From: Rubrivivax sp.
GTDB lineage: Bacteria > Pseudomonadota > Gammaproteobacteria > Burkholderiales > Burkholderiaceae_C
Length of the DNA: 46,307 nucleotides
Direction: 5' to 3'
Assembly: GCA_021298085.1 (NCBI GenBank)
Contig: JAJTDE010000030.1
Location: 1 to 46,307, forward strand
Positions 26,883 through 35,519 of this stretch are shown piece after piece. Position numbers and translations under genes: made by a program. The notes under the pieces were generated by a model. That model was not told the DNA's origin. It saw only the letters and a list, made by a program, of their open reading frames with translations, and made no database searches. Positions within the stretch are counted from its first letter, which is position 1; each line of letters starts with the position of its first letter.

Positions 26883-28559
26883 TCACACCTCCTGCTCGGC
26901 CGCCGCCGCGTGGCCGGCACGGCGGCCGGAGAACACGCAGTCGGCCAGCGACAGGCCGCTGACATAACGCCCCGAGGGCAAGCCGATGGCGCTGCGACCT
27001 GCGGCAAAGAGACCTGGGATGTCGGCTGCGGACTCGTCCAGCACGTGCCCATCGTCCTCGTTCACGCGCAGCCCACCGAGGCTGGGCGTGGCCAGCGGAA
27101 AGGTCTTGGCGCCGATGGAGATGTTCAAGGCATAGAACGGCCCGTCGGCGCAGACCTGCCGCATGTCCACAGACTTGCCGAAGGGGTCGTCGCGCTCGCC
27201 ATGGGCCGCCGCATTGGCGGCCTCCACACTGGCCCGCAACCGCGCCGGTTCGGCACCGATCTGCGTGGCCAGGGCGTCGATGGTGGGCGACTTCTTGGCG
27301 GCCAGCAGCATCATGGCCAAGGCCGGCAGCGACTGGAAGGCCCACAGCCGCCCGAAGAGGCATTCGCGGATGGCCTGACGCCGCAGGCGTGCATCCAGCA
27401 CCAGCCAGGCCTTGCCACCTTGGTGTTCCACCAGCTCATGGCCCAGCGTCGCACCGTAGACCTGCTCGTTGCAGAAGCGCTCACCGGCTGCATTGACCAC
27501 CAGGCCCTTGGGCCAGGCGTACGGAGGGGTGATGAAACGCCAGCCGGAGATGTTGGCCAGCGCCTGTGACGCGCCGCCCACGCTCTGGCCCAGGCGCAGA
27601 CCACTGCCGTCGCAGCCCGCGCCGCCGATGCGCCAACCCTGCCGGTAGTGCGGGGCATGGGCGTCGATGAGGGCGGGGTTGTAGACATAGCCGCCGCTGG
27701 CCAGCACCACCGCCCGCGTGGCACGGATGAAGACCGGCTGGGCGATCTCGCGCTCGATGGCCGCGGCCTCCAGCCGAGCCGCCTGGGCCTTGGCCTGCTT
27801 CATGATGCGCCACTTCGCCACCAGGCCGTCGAGCTCGGCGTGGCGTGCCGTCCGGGGATCACCCTCGGGCAGGCGCCAGGCCTGGACACCCAGGATGCGG
27901 CCCGGACGGCCGTCAGCGTCGCACGCGCGCACCAGCCGACGCACCGCCGTCTGCACCAGTGGGCGCGCACCCGACGCCCGGGTGGCCGCCTGCAGCGCGG
28001 CATACAAGGTGGCGCCGGACTGCCCCTTGGCCACCACACGGTGCCCACGCGGGGCGGGTGGCGCCGTACCGGCATAGGCAGGGACCACTTCGTTGCCGGA
28101 GTAGTAGAGGAAGACACCATCCGGCGGGTAGGAGGTCTTGTGCGCCGGCATGCGCGAGCCAAAGCGCACGCCCAGCCCTTCCAGCCACTCCAGGTTGGCC
28201 ACACTGTGCTGGCAGAAGCGCTCCAGGGTGCGGTCGGAAACGACGCCCTGCACCTCGTGGCGCAGGTAGTCGGCCATGGCCTGCGGCGTGTCCTCAAAGC
28301 CGGCTTCGCGCTGCTGACGCGTGCCGCCACCGGCATAGACCACGCCGCCCGACAGCGTGCTGGCCCCGCCCCCGCCGAAGCGGTCAAGCACCAGCACGCT
28401 GGCACCCGACTGACGGGCTTCGATGGCGGCGCAGGCACCGGCCGCACCCCAGCCGACCACCACCACCTCGGCACGCTGCTGCCAGTCCACCTCGGCCGCG
28501 CTGCGCACGCACAAGGGCGCCTCGATCGGGGTGACGGTATCGGTCTGCGCCGTGCTCAT
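26883..28559 (-). CDS. KstD-like FAD flavoprotein, probable 3-oxosteroid delta4-dehydrogenase
   Basis: Fumarate reductase/KstD-family flavoprotein of 558 residues. The FAD motif is VVVVGWGAAGACAAIEARQSGASVLVLDR-like (GWGAAG), followed by the GGGASTLSGGVVYAGGG segment. The C-terminus reads GRSAIGLPSGRYVSGLSLADCVFSGRRAG rather than the YPGAG motif of delta1-enzymes. That C-terminal form is what I associate with delta4(5alpha or 5beta)-3-ketosteroid dehydrogenases such as TesI. It likely introduces the C4-C5 double bond in 5alpha/5beta-reduced steroids. ATG 28559 overlaps the kstD stop (ATGA), so the two are coupled. Confidence 0.8.
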   Translation of the reverse strand: MSTAQTDTVTPIEAPLCVRSAAEVDWQQRAEVVVVGWGAAGACAAIEARQSGASVLVLDRFGGGGASTLSGGVVYAGGGTRQQREAGFEDTPQAMADYLRHEVQGVVSDRTLERFCQHSVANLEWLEGLGVRFGSRMPAHKTSYPPDGVFLYYSGNEVVPAYAGTAPPAPRGHRVVAKGQSGATLYAALQAATRASGARPLVQTAVRRLVRACDADGRPGRILGVQAWRLPEGDPRTARHAELDGLVAKWRIMKQAKAQAARLEAAAIEREIAQPVFIRATRAVVLASGGYVYNPALIDAHAPHYRQGWRIGGAGCDGSGLRLGQSVGGASQALANISGWRFITPPYAWPKGLVVNAAGERFCNEQVYGATLGHELVEHQGGKAWLVLDARLRRQAIRECLFGRLWAFQSLPALAMMLLAAKKSPTIDALATQIGAEPARLRASVEAANAAAHGERDDPFGKSVDMRQVCADGPFYALNISIGAKTFPLATPSLGGLRVNEDDGHVLDESAADIPGLFAAGRSAIGLPSGRYVSGLSLADCVFSGRRAGHAAAAEQEV

Positions 28560-30277
28560 GCGGACGGCACCAGCAAGTCGGTGCGCTCCAGGGCCAGGGG
28601 CTGGCCGGTCAGGTGGGCGACGGCCCGGAATGCGAAGGTCATCGCCGGCCCGAGGGTGGAGCCGGCACCGGGATACGCGGGCCCCATCACGGACGCGCTG
28701 CTGTTGCCCACGCAGTAAAGCCCTTCGATGACCCGGCCTTCGCGGTCCAGCACGCGGGCGTCGCGGTCGGTCAGGAGCCCGCCCTTGGTGCCGATGTCGC
28801 CGGGCCACAGCTTCATGGCGTAGAAGGGGCCCTTGCTGATGGGCCCGAGGTTGGGATTGGGCTTCACGTTGACGTCGCCGTAATAGCGGTCAAAGACGTT
28901 GCCCCCGCGGTCGAAGTCCAGATCCTTGCCACTGCTGGCAAAGGCGGTCATGCGCGCGGCACTGGCCTGCAGACCCTGGGCATCCACCTGGATGGCCTGT
29001 GCCAGCTCGGCCAGGGTACTGCCCTTCCAGACCAGCTGGTTCCACCAGCTCTTGCGCACCTTGTGGTCGGGCACGGCGGACGCCGGCATCAGCGGCCCCA
29101 TCGGGTACTTGGCGCGGAAGCCCGCGTCGAAGACGATCCACGCTGGCACGGCGCCGCCCGTCAGTGCGTGGTTGGCCAGCATCGCCTGCTGGAACTCGGG
29201 GTAGGGGCCGGACTCGTTCAGAAAGCGTTGGCCCAGGGCATTGACCACCATGCAGCCCGGCATCGAACGCTCGACAAACAGCGCACGGAACTTCTCTTCG
29301 CGCGGCACGTCGATGGTCGGCGCACCCCAGGTGTGTGCCATCAGGTGCAGCGCTGCGCCAACGGCCGCACCGGCCTGGATCGCATCTCCCGTGTTGCAGC
29401 CGGGTGGGGTGGCTGTCCAGGCGGCGTCGGTGGGCTGCGGCAGGTGCTCGGCCCGCAACGCCGGATTGCGCTCGAAGCCACCGGCGGCCAGCAGCACACC
29501 CTTGCGGGCCGTGACGCTCACGGCCTGCCCGTCACGCTCGACGACCACGCCCGTGACCCGTGTGCCGTCGCGCACGAGTTCGCGCAGCGGTGACCCGAGC
29601 CACAGCGGCACCTGGCGCTGGCGCAGCGCGTGGAACAGGCCCCCGATCAGCGCCTGCCCCCCGGTCAGGTGGCGGTCACGGCGGGTCTTGCGGCGCCAGG
29701 GGTAATCCAGCGCGTAGCGCAGCATCAGGCGCGCCAGGACCCAGTGGCCGCCGCGTTCCTTGGCCAGCAGGGTGCGTGCATCGAAGGCATTGATGTTCAT
29801 GCGCCCCAGGATCAGCTGCCCCGGGTTGGTCGGCCGCAGCTGTTCGAGCACCTCGTGGCCCAGCTGTGCGGCATTGAACGCCAAGGGGTCCATCGTGCGC
29901 CCGCCGGGCCTGGCACCCGGCAGCGTCGGGTAGTAGTCGGCGTAGCGCGGCATGCAGCGGTAGGGCACGCCGACCTCGCTGAGGTAACGCGCCATGCGAT
30001 GCGCCGTCTCCACATAGGCCAGCACACGGTCGTCGCTGCTCAGACCGGCGGCGCAGTGCTTGACGTAGCGAAAGGCGTCGTCCACGCTGTCCTGGATGCC
30101 GGCTGAGGCCTGGTCGTGGTTGCAGGGTATCCAGATGCCGCCGCCCGAGATGGCGGAGGTACCACCCAGCAGTGTGGCCTTCTCGACCACCAGCACCGAC
30201 AAGCCCGCATCGGCCGCTCGCACCGCACCCAGCAAGGCACCGGCGCCTGAGCCAACGACAACAAGATCGACATTCAT
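28556..30277 (-). CDS. kstD: 3-ketosteroid delta1-dehydrogenase
   Basis: FAD enzyme of 573 residues that introduces the C1-C2 double bond in 3-keto-4-ene steroids, a prerequisite with 9alpha-hydroxylation for B-ring opening. The FAD motif is VVVGSGAGA (6-14). The residues known in Rhodococcus KstD1 have counterparts: Tyr535 and Gly539 in AYPGAGSTLGPAMTFAF (Tyr487/Gly491), Tyr359 in NESGPY (Tyr318), and Tyr112/115/116 in the RYADYYPTLPG stretch (Tyr119). It begins immediately after the hsaA stop (TGAATG). Confidence 0.93.
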   Translation of the reverse strand: MNVDLVVVGSGAGALLGAVRAADAGLSVLVVEKATLLGGTSAISGGGIWIPCNHDQASAGIQDSVDDAFRYVKHCAAGLSSDDRVLAYVETAHRMARYLSEVGVPYRCMPRYADYYPTLPGARPGGRTMDPLAFNAAQLGHEVLEQLRPTNPGQLILGRMNINAFDARTLLAKERGGHWVLARLMLRYALDYPWRRKTRRDRHLTGGQALIGGLFHALRQRQVPLWLGSPLRELVRDGTRVTGVVVERDGQAVSVTARKGVLLAAGGFERNPALRAEHLPQPTDAAWTATPPGCNTGDAIQAGAAVGAALHLMAHTWGAPTIDVPREEKFRALFVERSMPGCMVVNALGQRFLNESGPYPEFQQAMLANHALTGGAVPAWIVFDAGFRAKYPMGPLMPASAVPDHKVRKSWWNQLVWKGSTLAELAQAIQVDAQGLQASAARMTAFASSGKDLDFDRGGNVFDRYYGDVNVKPNPNLGPISKGPFYAMKLWPGDIGTKGGLLTDRDARVLDREGRVIEGLYCVGNSSASVMGPAYPGAGSTLGPAMTFAFRAVAHLTGQPLALERTDLLVPSA

Positions 30278-31501
30278 TCAGACAAACGGGTCGGTGTTCG
30301 GCAGGCCGAGCATCACCGCGCCATGCGCGCGCGCAAAGGCGTCGGTGTTGTTGGCGATGTGGCCACGCGCCACGTGAAGGTCCCGGAAGATGCGCTCCAG
30401 CGGGTTGCTCTTGTAGACGCCGCTGGCCGCGCAGGTGCGCATGAGTTCATTGACGCGCTCGGCACACAGCTTCGGCACGGCGGCTGACTGGGCGCGCTGC
30501 ATCAGGCGCTCTTCCACGGGCATCCGCTCGCCGGTCTTGGCGCAGTGGACGATACGGGCATAGTTGCGCATCAGGACCAGCTTCAACTGGTCGGTGGCCA
30601 TCATGGCCTCGCTCACGGCCAACTGCGCCGTCACGTCCTCGGCCTGCTTGCTGCCGTGCTTGCCCACATGCGACGCAGCCCGCGCGCGGAACAGGCCGAC
30701 AGCGCCGTCCAGCGCGCCCAGGCACGCCGTCGAGACCGCCCGCTGGAACACCTGGGTGAACGGGATGCGGTACAGCCAGCCCGGGTTGGTGGCGCGCCCC
30801 GGGCAACCTGCGTCGCTGTGGTCGTTGGTGCGCTGCGTGCGGTGTTCCGGGACAAACGCGCCGTCGACCACGATGTCGTGGCTGGCAGTGGCCCGCAGGC
30901 CCAGCACGTCGAAGTTGTGCACCACCCGATAGTCGCTCTTGGGCAGCAGGAAGGTGCAGTGCTCGAGCGCGCCAGAGCCGTCCTTGCGGGGCAACAGGCC
31001 GCCCAGGAAGATCCACTCGCAGTGCTCGACCCCGCTGCTCCAGCTCCATCGGCCGCTGAAACGGTAACCGCCGTCCACCGGCTCCGCCTTGCCAGTGGGC
31101 ATGTAGGTGCTGGCGATCAGGGTGGCAGGCCGCTCACCCCAGACATCCTGCTGGGCCTGCTCCGGGAACAGGGGCAGCTGCCAGTTGTGCACACCCACCA
31201 CACCATAGACCCAGGCCGTGGCCATGCAGCCTTCGGCCAGCGCCATCTGGACGCTGTAGAAGACCCTGGGGTCCATCTCGAAGCCACCCCAGCGCTGCGG
31301 CTGCAGCACCTTGAAGAAGCCCGCATCGATCATGTCCTGGACGGTCTGCCGCGGAATGAGCCCGTCCCGCTCCGCCTGCGCTGCGTGCTCGGCCAGGACC
31401 GGCGCCAAGGCACGCGCCCGCCCGATCAGCGCCTGCGCCTGAGGCGTGAGCCAGTCTTCATTCGAGATGCCCATGCTGATGATTTCCGCCGGTGCGCCCA
31501 T
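30278..31501 (-). CDS. hsaA: HsaA, flavin-dependent 3-HSA 4-hydroxylase oxygenase
   Basis: Group D flavin monooxygenase of 407 residues with the acyl-CoA dehydrogenase fold. Typical stretches are DAGFFKVLQPQRWGGFEMDP, ATAWVYGVVGVHNWQLPLFP, GYRFSGRWSWSSGVEHCEWIF and YRVVHNFDVLGLRATASHD. It hydroxylates the phenolic ring A of 3-HSA to the catechol 3,4-DHSA, using reduced flavin from HsaB. ATG 31501 was chosen (GGGGG and AGG just upstream); an alternative ATG lies nine codons in (31474). It is the first gene of a minus-strand operon; site B is 79 bases upstream and hsaB is divergent. Confidence 0.91.
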   Translation of the reverse strand: MGAPAEIISMGISNEDWLTPQAQALIGRARALAPVLAEHAAQAERDGLIPRQTVQDMIDAGFFKVLQPQRWGGFEMDPRVFYSVQMALAEGCMATAWVYGVVGVHNWQLPLFPEQAQQDVWGERPATLIASTYMPTGKAEPVDGGYRFSGRWSWSSGVEHCEWIFLGGLLPRKDGSGALEHCTFLLPKSDYRVVHNFDVLGLRATASHDIVVDGAFVPEHRTQRTNDHSDAGCPGRATNPGWLYRIPFTQVFQRAVSTACLGALDGAVGLFRARAASHVGKHGSKQAEDVTAQLAVSEAMMATDQLKLVLMRNYARIVHCAKTGERMPVEERLMQRAQSAAVPKLCAERVNELMRTCAASGVYKSNPLERIFRDLHVARGHIANNTDAFARAHGAVMLGLPNTDPFV

Positions 31502-31579
31502 GACCTGTACCCCCAAGTGAGATCCGCGGACCATGCCGCAGTGTCAGGGCGCATGCTCCCATCGCCAGGGCGGCATACT

Positions 31580-31600
31580 CATCGTCCTTTCGGACTAACA
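31580..31600 (-). promoter_or_regulatory. TAGTCC element (site B) upstream of hsaA operon
   Basis: In the direction of hsaA transcription: TGTTAGTCCGAAAGGACGAT plus G. The core GTCC-GAAA-GGAC is a perfect 4+4 dyad. The site lies 79 bases from the hsaA start in the 206-bp divergent region shared with hsaB. It is the best-formed copy of the element. Confidence 0.72.
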
Positions 31601-31653
31601 CACCGAGGCCGTCCCCGCGGCGGCCGAGCGGGCGGCGGCCGACAAGCCCAGCG

Positions 31654-31674
31654 GCCTAGTCCGAGTGAGCGATT
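31654..31674 (+). promoter_or_regulatory. TAGTCC element (site D) upstream of hsaB operon
   Basis: On the plus strand: GCCTAGTCCGAGTGAGCGAT plus T. TAGTCC and CGAT are kept, but the right half is GAGC rather than GGAC, so this copy is the weakest. It points toward hsaB and ends 33 bases before the hsaB ATG. It faces site B in the same divergent region. Confidence 0.6.
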
Positions 31675-31707
31675 CATGACCCCGCCGGCCGCACCAAGCT
31701 CGGCAGC

Positions 31708-32667
31708 ATGAACGCATCACCTGCCATCGATCCACGGGACTTCCGCCAAGCCCTGGGCATGTTTGCCACCGGGGTGACCATCGTCACCACCTGCGCCGAG
31801 GACGGCTCACCGGTGGGCGTGACCGCCAACAGCTTCAACTCGGTGTCACTGCAGCCGCCGATGGTCTTGTGGAGCCTGGCCAAGACGGCGCGCAGCCTGA
31901 CGGCCTTCAGCGCCGCCACGCACTGGAACGTGCACGTGCTGGCCAACGGCCAGGAGGCACTGTCCAACCGCTTTGCGCGCCCTGGCGAGGACAAGTTCGC
32001 GGGCCTGCCACTGGACCAGGGCAGCACGGCAGCGCCGCTGATCCCGGGCTGCGCGGCGCGCTTCGAGTGCCGCACGGCGTTCCAGTACGAGGGCGGCGAC
32101 CACATCATCTTCGTGGGCGAGGTGATGCGCTACGACCGCAGCGAACGCGCTCCGCTGGTGTACGTGACGGGCGGCTATGCCGTGGCCTCCAAGGTGGCGG
32201 CCGATGTGTCCACCGCACAGACGGCCGATCGGGCATCGGCACCGTACTCGGAGAACCTGCTGGGCTACCTGCTGGGCCGCGCGCATCACCAGTTCCTGGC
32301 GGGGTTTCGACCCACGCGCGACGCGCGCGGGCTGTCGGACCCTGACTTCTTCGTGTTGTCGCTGCTGGCGGTACGGGCACCGCTGTCGGCCACCGAGATC
32401 GCCGAACACATCGCCTACACCGGCATCGACATCGGTCCGGTGGCCCTGCAGGCGCTGGTGGCGCGTGATCTCCTGCGGGCCACCCCGGAAGGTTATGCCC
32501 TCAGCGCGGCCGGCCAGGATGCCATCCTGCACGTGATGGCGGCCGCCAAGGGGGTCGAGGCCGACATCATGGCCCGCCTGGGCGAACTCGACGCCGCCGC
32601 CTTGCGCAACGGCCTGAAGCGGCTGATCGCCCTCAGCGACCCTGGACTGCCCACGCTGTGGACGTAG
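31708..32667 (+). CDS. hsaB: HsaB-like flavin reductase fused to MarR-like domain
   Basis: Two-domain protein of 319 residues. Residues 1-165 are an HpaC/HsaB-type flavin reductase (FRQALGMFATGVTIVTT, VGVTANSFNSVSLQPPMVLWSL, then FECRTAF and HIIFVGEV). Residues about 175-319 resemble a MarR winged helix (LLGRAHHQFLAGF, then LSLLAVRAPLSATEIAEHI, ARDLLRATPEGYALSAAGQ). The same architecture is known for the C1 reductase of Acinetobacter p-hydroxyphenylacetate hydroxylase, where the C-terminal part senses the aromatic substrate and controls flavin reduction. It supplies reduced flavin to HsaA. It is the first gene of hsaBDE. Confidence 0.9.
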   Translation: MNASPAIDPRDFRQALGMFATGVTIVTTCAEDGSPVGVTANSFNSVSLQPPMVLWSLAKTARSLTAFSAATHWNVHVLANGQEALSNRFARPGEDKFAGLPLDQGSTAAPLIPGCAARFECRTAFQYEGGDHIIFVGEVMRYDRSERAPLVYVTGGYAVASKVAADVSTAQTADRASAPYSENLLGYLLGRAHHQFLAGFRPTRDARGLSDPDFFVLSLLAVRAPLSATEIAEHIAYTGIDIGPVALQALVARDLLRATPEGYALSAAGQDAILHVMAAAKGVEADIMARLGELDAAALRNGLKRLIALSDPGLPTLWT

Positions 32668-32714
32668 TCGAAGCGGACGATGCCCACGGGGTGCCAGGCG
32701 GACAAGATGCCTGC

Positions 32715-33548
32715 ATGAGCAGCACCTCTCCCATTCCGGTCGGGCACTTTGCCGACATCGGCCAGGGCCAGCAGATCCACTACCACGATGCCGGGCCCGC
32801 CGCGGGTGAGGCCGTGGTCTTCCTCCACGGCGCCGGAGGCGGGGCCAGCGGCTACAGCAACTTCAAGGGCAACTACCCGTGCCTGGCCGAGGCCGGCTAC
32901 CGAACCATCGTGATGGACATGCTGGGCTTCGGCTTGTCCAGCAAGCCCGACATCCCGATGTACGACCTCGACTTCTTTGTCGACGGTCTCAAGCGGTTCA
33001 TCGACACCCTCGGCCTGTCACGCGTCACTCTGCTGGGCAATTCGCTGGGCGGTGCGGTGGCGCTGGGCTACGCGCTGGCCCATCCGCAGGAGGTGTCGCG
33101 CCTGATCCTGATGGCGCCCGGCGGTGTGGAGGACCTGGACACCTACCTGGCCATGCCCGGCATCGCCAACATGTTTGCGGTGTACCGGGCCGGCAAGAGT
33201 GGCCCCGACGCCATGCGCGAGGTCATGCGGCTGCAGCTGTTCGACCCGGCCCTGCTCACCGACGACATCATCCAGGAGCGCGCGCCGCTGGCGGCCTTGC
33301 AGACGCAGGCCGCCCGCTCGGTGATGAAGGTGCCCAACATGACTGAGCGGCTGGCCGAGCTGCGCTGCCCGGTGATGGGGTTCTGGGGTGTGAACGACCA
33401 GTTCAACCCAGTGGGCGGCGCGATGAAGCTGGTGCAGCACGCGCCCCAGGCGCGCATCCTGCTCGTCAACCGCTGCGGACACTGGGTGCAGGTTGAGCAC
33501 CGCGAGCTGTTCAACCGCACCTGCCTGGATTTCCTGAGGAACGGGTGA
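32715..33548 (+). CDS. hsaD: HsaD/TesD meta-cleavage product hydrolase
   Basis: Alpha/beta-hydrolase of 277 residues that splits 4,5-9,10-diseco product DSHA into the bicyclic acid HIP and 2-hydroxyhexa-2,4-dienoate. Catalytic residues are Ser110 (GNSLGG), Asp228 (GVNDQF) and His256 (RCGHWVQVE); the oxyanion loop is HGAGGGASG (38-46). These match BphD/HsaD. ATG 32715 was chosen; an upstream in-frame ATG at 32658 would overlap the hsaB stop and adds weak sequence. hsaB is 47 bases upstream. Confidence 0.92.
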   Translation: MSSTSPIPVGHFADIGQGQQIHYHDAGPAAGEAVVFLHGAGGGASGYSNFKGNYPCLAEAGYRTIVMDMLGFGLSSKPDIPMYDLDFFVDGLKRFIDTLGLSRVTLLGNSLGGAVALGYALAHPQEVSRLILMAPGGVEDLDTYLAMPGIANMFAVYRAGKSGPDAMREVMRLQLFDPALLTDDIIQERAPLAALQTQAARSVMKVPNMTERLAELRCPVMGFWGVNDQFNPVGGAMKLVQHAPQARILLVNRCGHWVQVEHRELFNRTCLDFLRNG

Positions 33549-33553
33549 GATCG

Positions 33554-34345
33554 ATGGACACGGCACTGATCACCTCGCTGGGCGATGCGCTGTACGACGC
33601 ACTGCGCGAGCGGCGCACCCTGAGCCCGCTGACCACCAGCCACCCCGAGATCACCATTGACGATGCCTACGCCATCTCGCAGCGGTTGCTGCAACGGCGT
33701 CTGGCCAGCGGCGAGCGCATCGTCGGCAAGAAGATCGGCGCCACGAGCAAGCCTGTCCAGGACATGCTGGACGTCAAGCAGCCTGACTTTGGCTTTCTCA
33801 CCGACGCCATGCACATCGCCGACGACAGCACGGTCAGCCTGTCACAGGCCGGGCTCATCCAGCCGCGCGCCGAAGCCGAGATCGCCTTCTGCCTGAAACA
33901 TGACCTGCGCGGCCCTGGGGTGTCGGCCGACGACGTGCTACAGGCCACGGAATGGGTGGCACCGTGCTTCGAGATCGTCGACTCGCGCATCCGGGACTGG
34001 AAGATCCGCATCCAGGACACGGTGGCCGACAACGCGTCCTGCGGGGTGTTCGTGATCGGCCAGCGGCGCATCAGCCCCCACGGCATCGATCTGGCCGCGG
34101 CCAGCATGCAGATGTGGAAGAACGGCCAGCCCTGCGGCAGCGGCACCGGTGCCGCCGTTCAGGGGCACCCGGCGCAGGCCGTGGCCTGGCTGGCCAACAC
34201 CCTGGGCGGCTTCGGCATTCCCTTCCTGGCCGGCGAACTCATCCTCTCAGGGTCGCTGTCAGCCCTGGTGCCCGCCAGCGCCGGCGACCGCTTCACGATG
34301 GACATCACGGGCCTGGGCGGCTGCAGCATCGCCTTCAGCGCGTAG
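33554..34345 (+). CDS. hsaE: HsaE/TesE 2-hydroxyhexa-2,4-dienoate hydratase
   Basis: Hydratase of 263 residues in the MhpD/4-oxalocrotonate decarboxylase family. Signatures are GKKIGATSKPVQDML, PDFGFLTDAMH, PRAEAEIAFCLKHDL and FEIVDSRIRDWKIRIQDTVADNASCGVFV. It hydrates the dienoate released by HsaD to 4-hydroxy-2-oxohexanoate. Start at ATG 33554; a GTG at 33545 overlapping the hsaD stop is an alternative. The next enzymes, HsaF aldolase and HsaG dehydrogenase, do not follow. The 3' end overlaps the convergent MFS gene by 11 bases. Confidence 0.9.
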   Translation: MDTALITSLGDALYDALRERRTLSPLTTSHPEITIDDAYAISQRLLQRRLASGERIVGKKIGATSKPVQDMLDVKQPDFGFLTDAMHIADDSTVSLSQAGLIQPRAEAEIAFCLKHDLRGPGVSADDVLQATEWVAPCFEIVDSRIRDWKIRIQDTVADNASCGVFVIGQRRISPHGIDLAAASMQMWKNGQPCGSGTGAAVQGHPAQAVAWLANTLGGFGIPFLAGELILSGSLSALVPASAGDRFTMDITGLGGCSIAFSA

Positions 34346-35519
34346 GCGCTGCATCGCCGGCCGCAGCGTTGCCCGCGGCGAGCCGCAGCCCCATGGCGAG
34401 CAGCACAGGCGCCAGCGAACACGCGCCGGCCAGCAGGAGAACGCCCGTGTAGGAGCCGCCGGCCACCAGCTGGCCCGCCAGGCCCGGACCCACCATGGAG
34501 CTCAGGGCAAACACCGCCGGCACCAGCACCACGGCACGGCCGCTGGGGTCGCTGCGCGCGATGCTGGCGGCCTGGACCACGCAGCCGCAGGTGAAGGCAA
34601 ACTCCCAGCACCATGCACCGAGGGCAAAGGCCCCGAAGCCGCTGCCGGCGTACAGCAGGCTCAGGCCGCACAGCACCCCGGCCAGCACCAGGGTGTGCGC
34701 CAGTCCCGCACGAGCCCGGTCCCCGACCCAAGCCACGAAGAAGGCTGCGGCACCGCCCAGCAGCTTGAGCACGGCAAAGACCACGCCCATCTCGGCGGGC
34801 TGGATCTGCAGACCCTTGCCAATGCGCTCCAGAAAGGCCCACAACGCGATGTTGCCGGCCAGAAAGACGAAGAACACGGCCATGTGCAAGCCGGTACCGA
34901 GGGGCATGGCGCGCCACGGGACGCCGGCGGGCGGCAGCGGCCGCAAGGGCTGTGCCGGTACCCAGCGCGCTGACAGCCCGAGCAAGGCCACCACGGCGGC
35001 GAGTGCCAGTGCCGCGCCGGGGTACTGGTGGGTGGCGATGATCCAGGGGGGCAACGCAAACAGCACGGCCGCGGTCACACTCAGCTCCACCCCCTGGCGC
35101 ACGCCAAAGGCACGCACGGCGTTGGGCAGATCCGCGAGGATGCGCATGCCCAGGCAGGTCATGGTGGAGGCAAAGAAGCCGATCAGGGCCCACACGGCGT
35201 ACAGGGTGCCGAGATCACGCACCTGGGCGCTCAGGGCAAAGGAGGCCGCTGTGCCGATGGCGCTGATCACCGTCAGACTGCGCCAGTTCAGCCGGTTCAT
35301 CCAGAACGGCGCACCCAGCGTGCCCACCAGGTAGCCGGCAAAGCAGACCGAGCCCATCAGGCCCACGGCAGCGGCGTCCAGCGAGAAGCTGTCGGCCAGG
35401 CTGCCCAGCATCACGGGCAAGGCATTGAAGGGCAGCCCTCCGATGGTCGACGCCAGGCTGGCGGCCAGCATGACGCCGGCCACCCGCTGCTCGGTGGACA
35501 GGTGGGCAACCGGCTTCAC
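34335..35519 (-). CDS. MFS transporter
   Basis: Inner-membrane protein of 394 residues with about 12 hydrophobic segments, starting with VAGVMLAASLASTIGGLPFNALPVML and ending with a cytosolic Ala-rich tail. The length and Gly-rich helices fit the major facilitator superfamily. No substrate motif is recognised. The GTG start at 35519 overlaps the stop of the DUF35-MaoC gene (GTGA), so it is translationally coupled to it and belongs to the unit starting with the TonB-dependent receptor. It is a good candidate for steroid import across the inner membrane or export of an intermediate. Confidence 0.83.
   Translation of the reverse strand: MKPVAHLSTEQRVAGVMLAASLASTIGGLPFNALPVMLGSLADSFSLDAAAVGLMGSVCFAGYLVGTLGAPFWMNRLNWRSLTVISAIGTAASFALSAQVRDLGTLYAVWALIGFFASTMTCLGMRILADLPNAVRAFGVRQGVELSVTAAVLFALPPWIIATHQYPGAALALAAVVALLGLSARWVPAQPLRPLPPAGVPWRAMPLGTGLHMAVFFVFLAGNIALWAFLERIGKGLQIQPAEMGVVFAVLKLLGGAAAFFVAWVGDRARAGLAHTLVLAGVLCGLSLLYAGSGFGAFALGAWCWEFAFTCGCVVQAASIARSDPSGRAVVLVPAVFALSSMVGPGLAGQLVAGGSYTGVLLLAGACSLAPVLLAMGLRLAAGNAAAGDAAPTR

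Noticed and set aside
28560..28808. 83-residue N-terminal extension of the second KstD-like protein
   Set aside because: Arg/Pro-rich, overlaps the kstD 3' end out of frame; ATG 28559 overlaps the kstD stop as other pairs here do.
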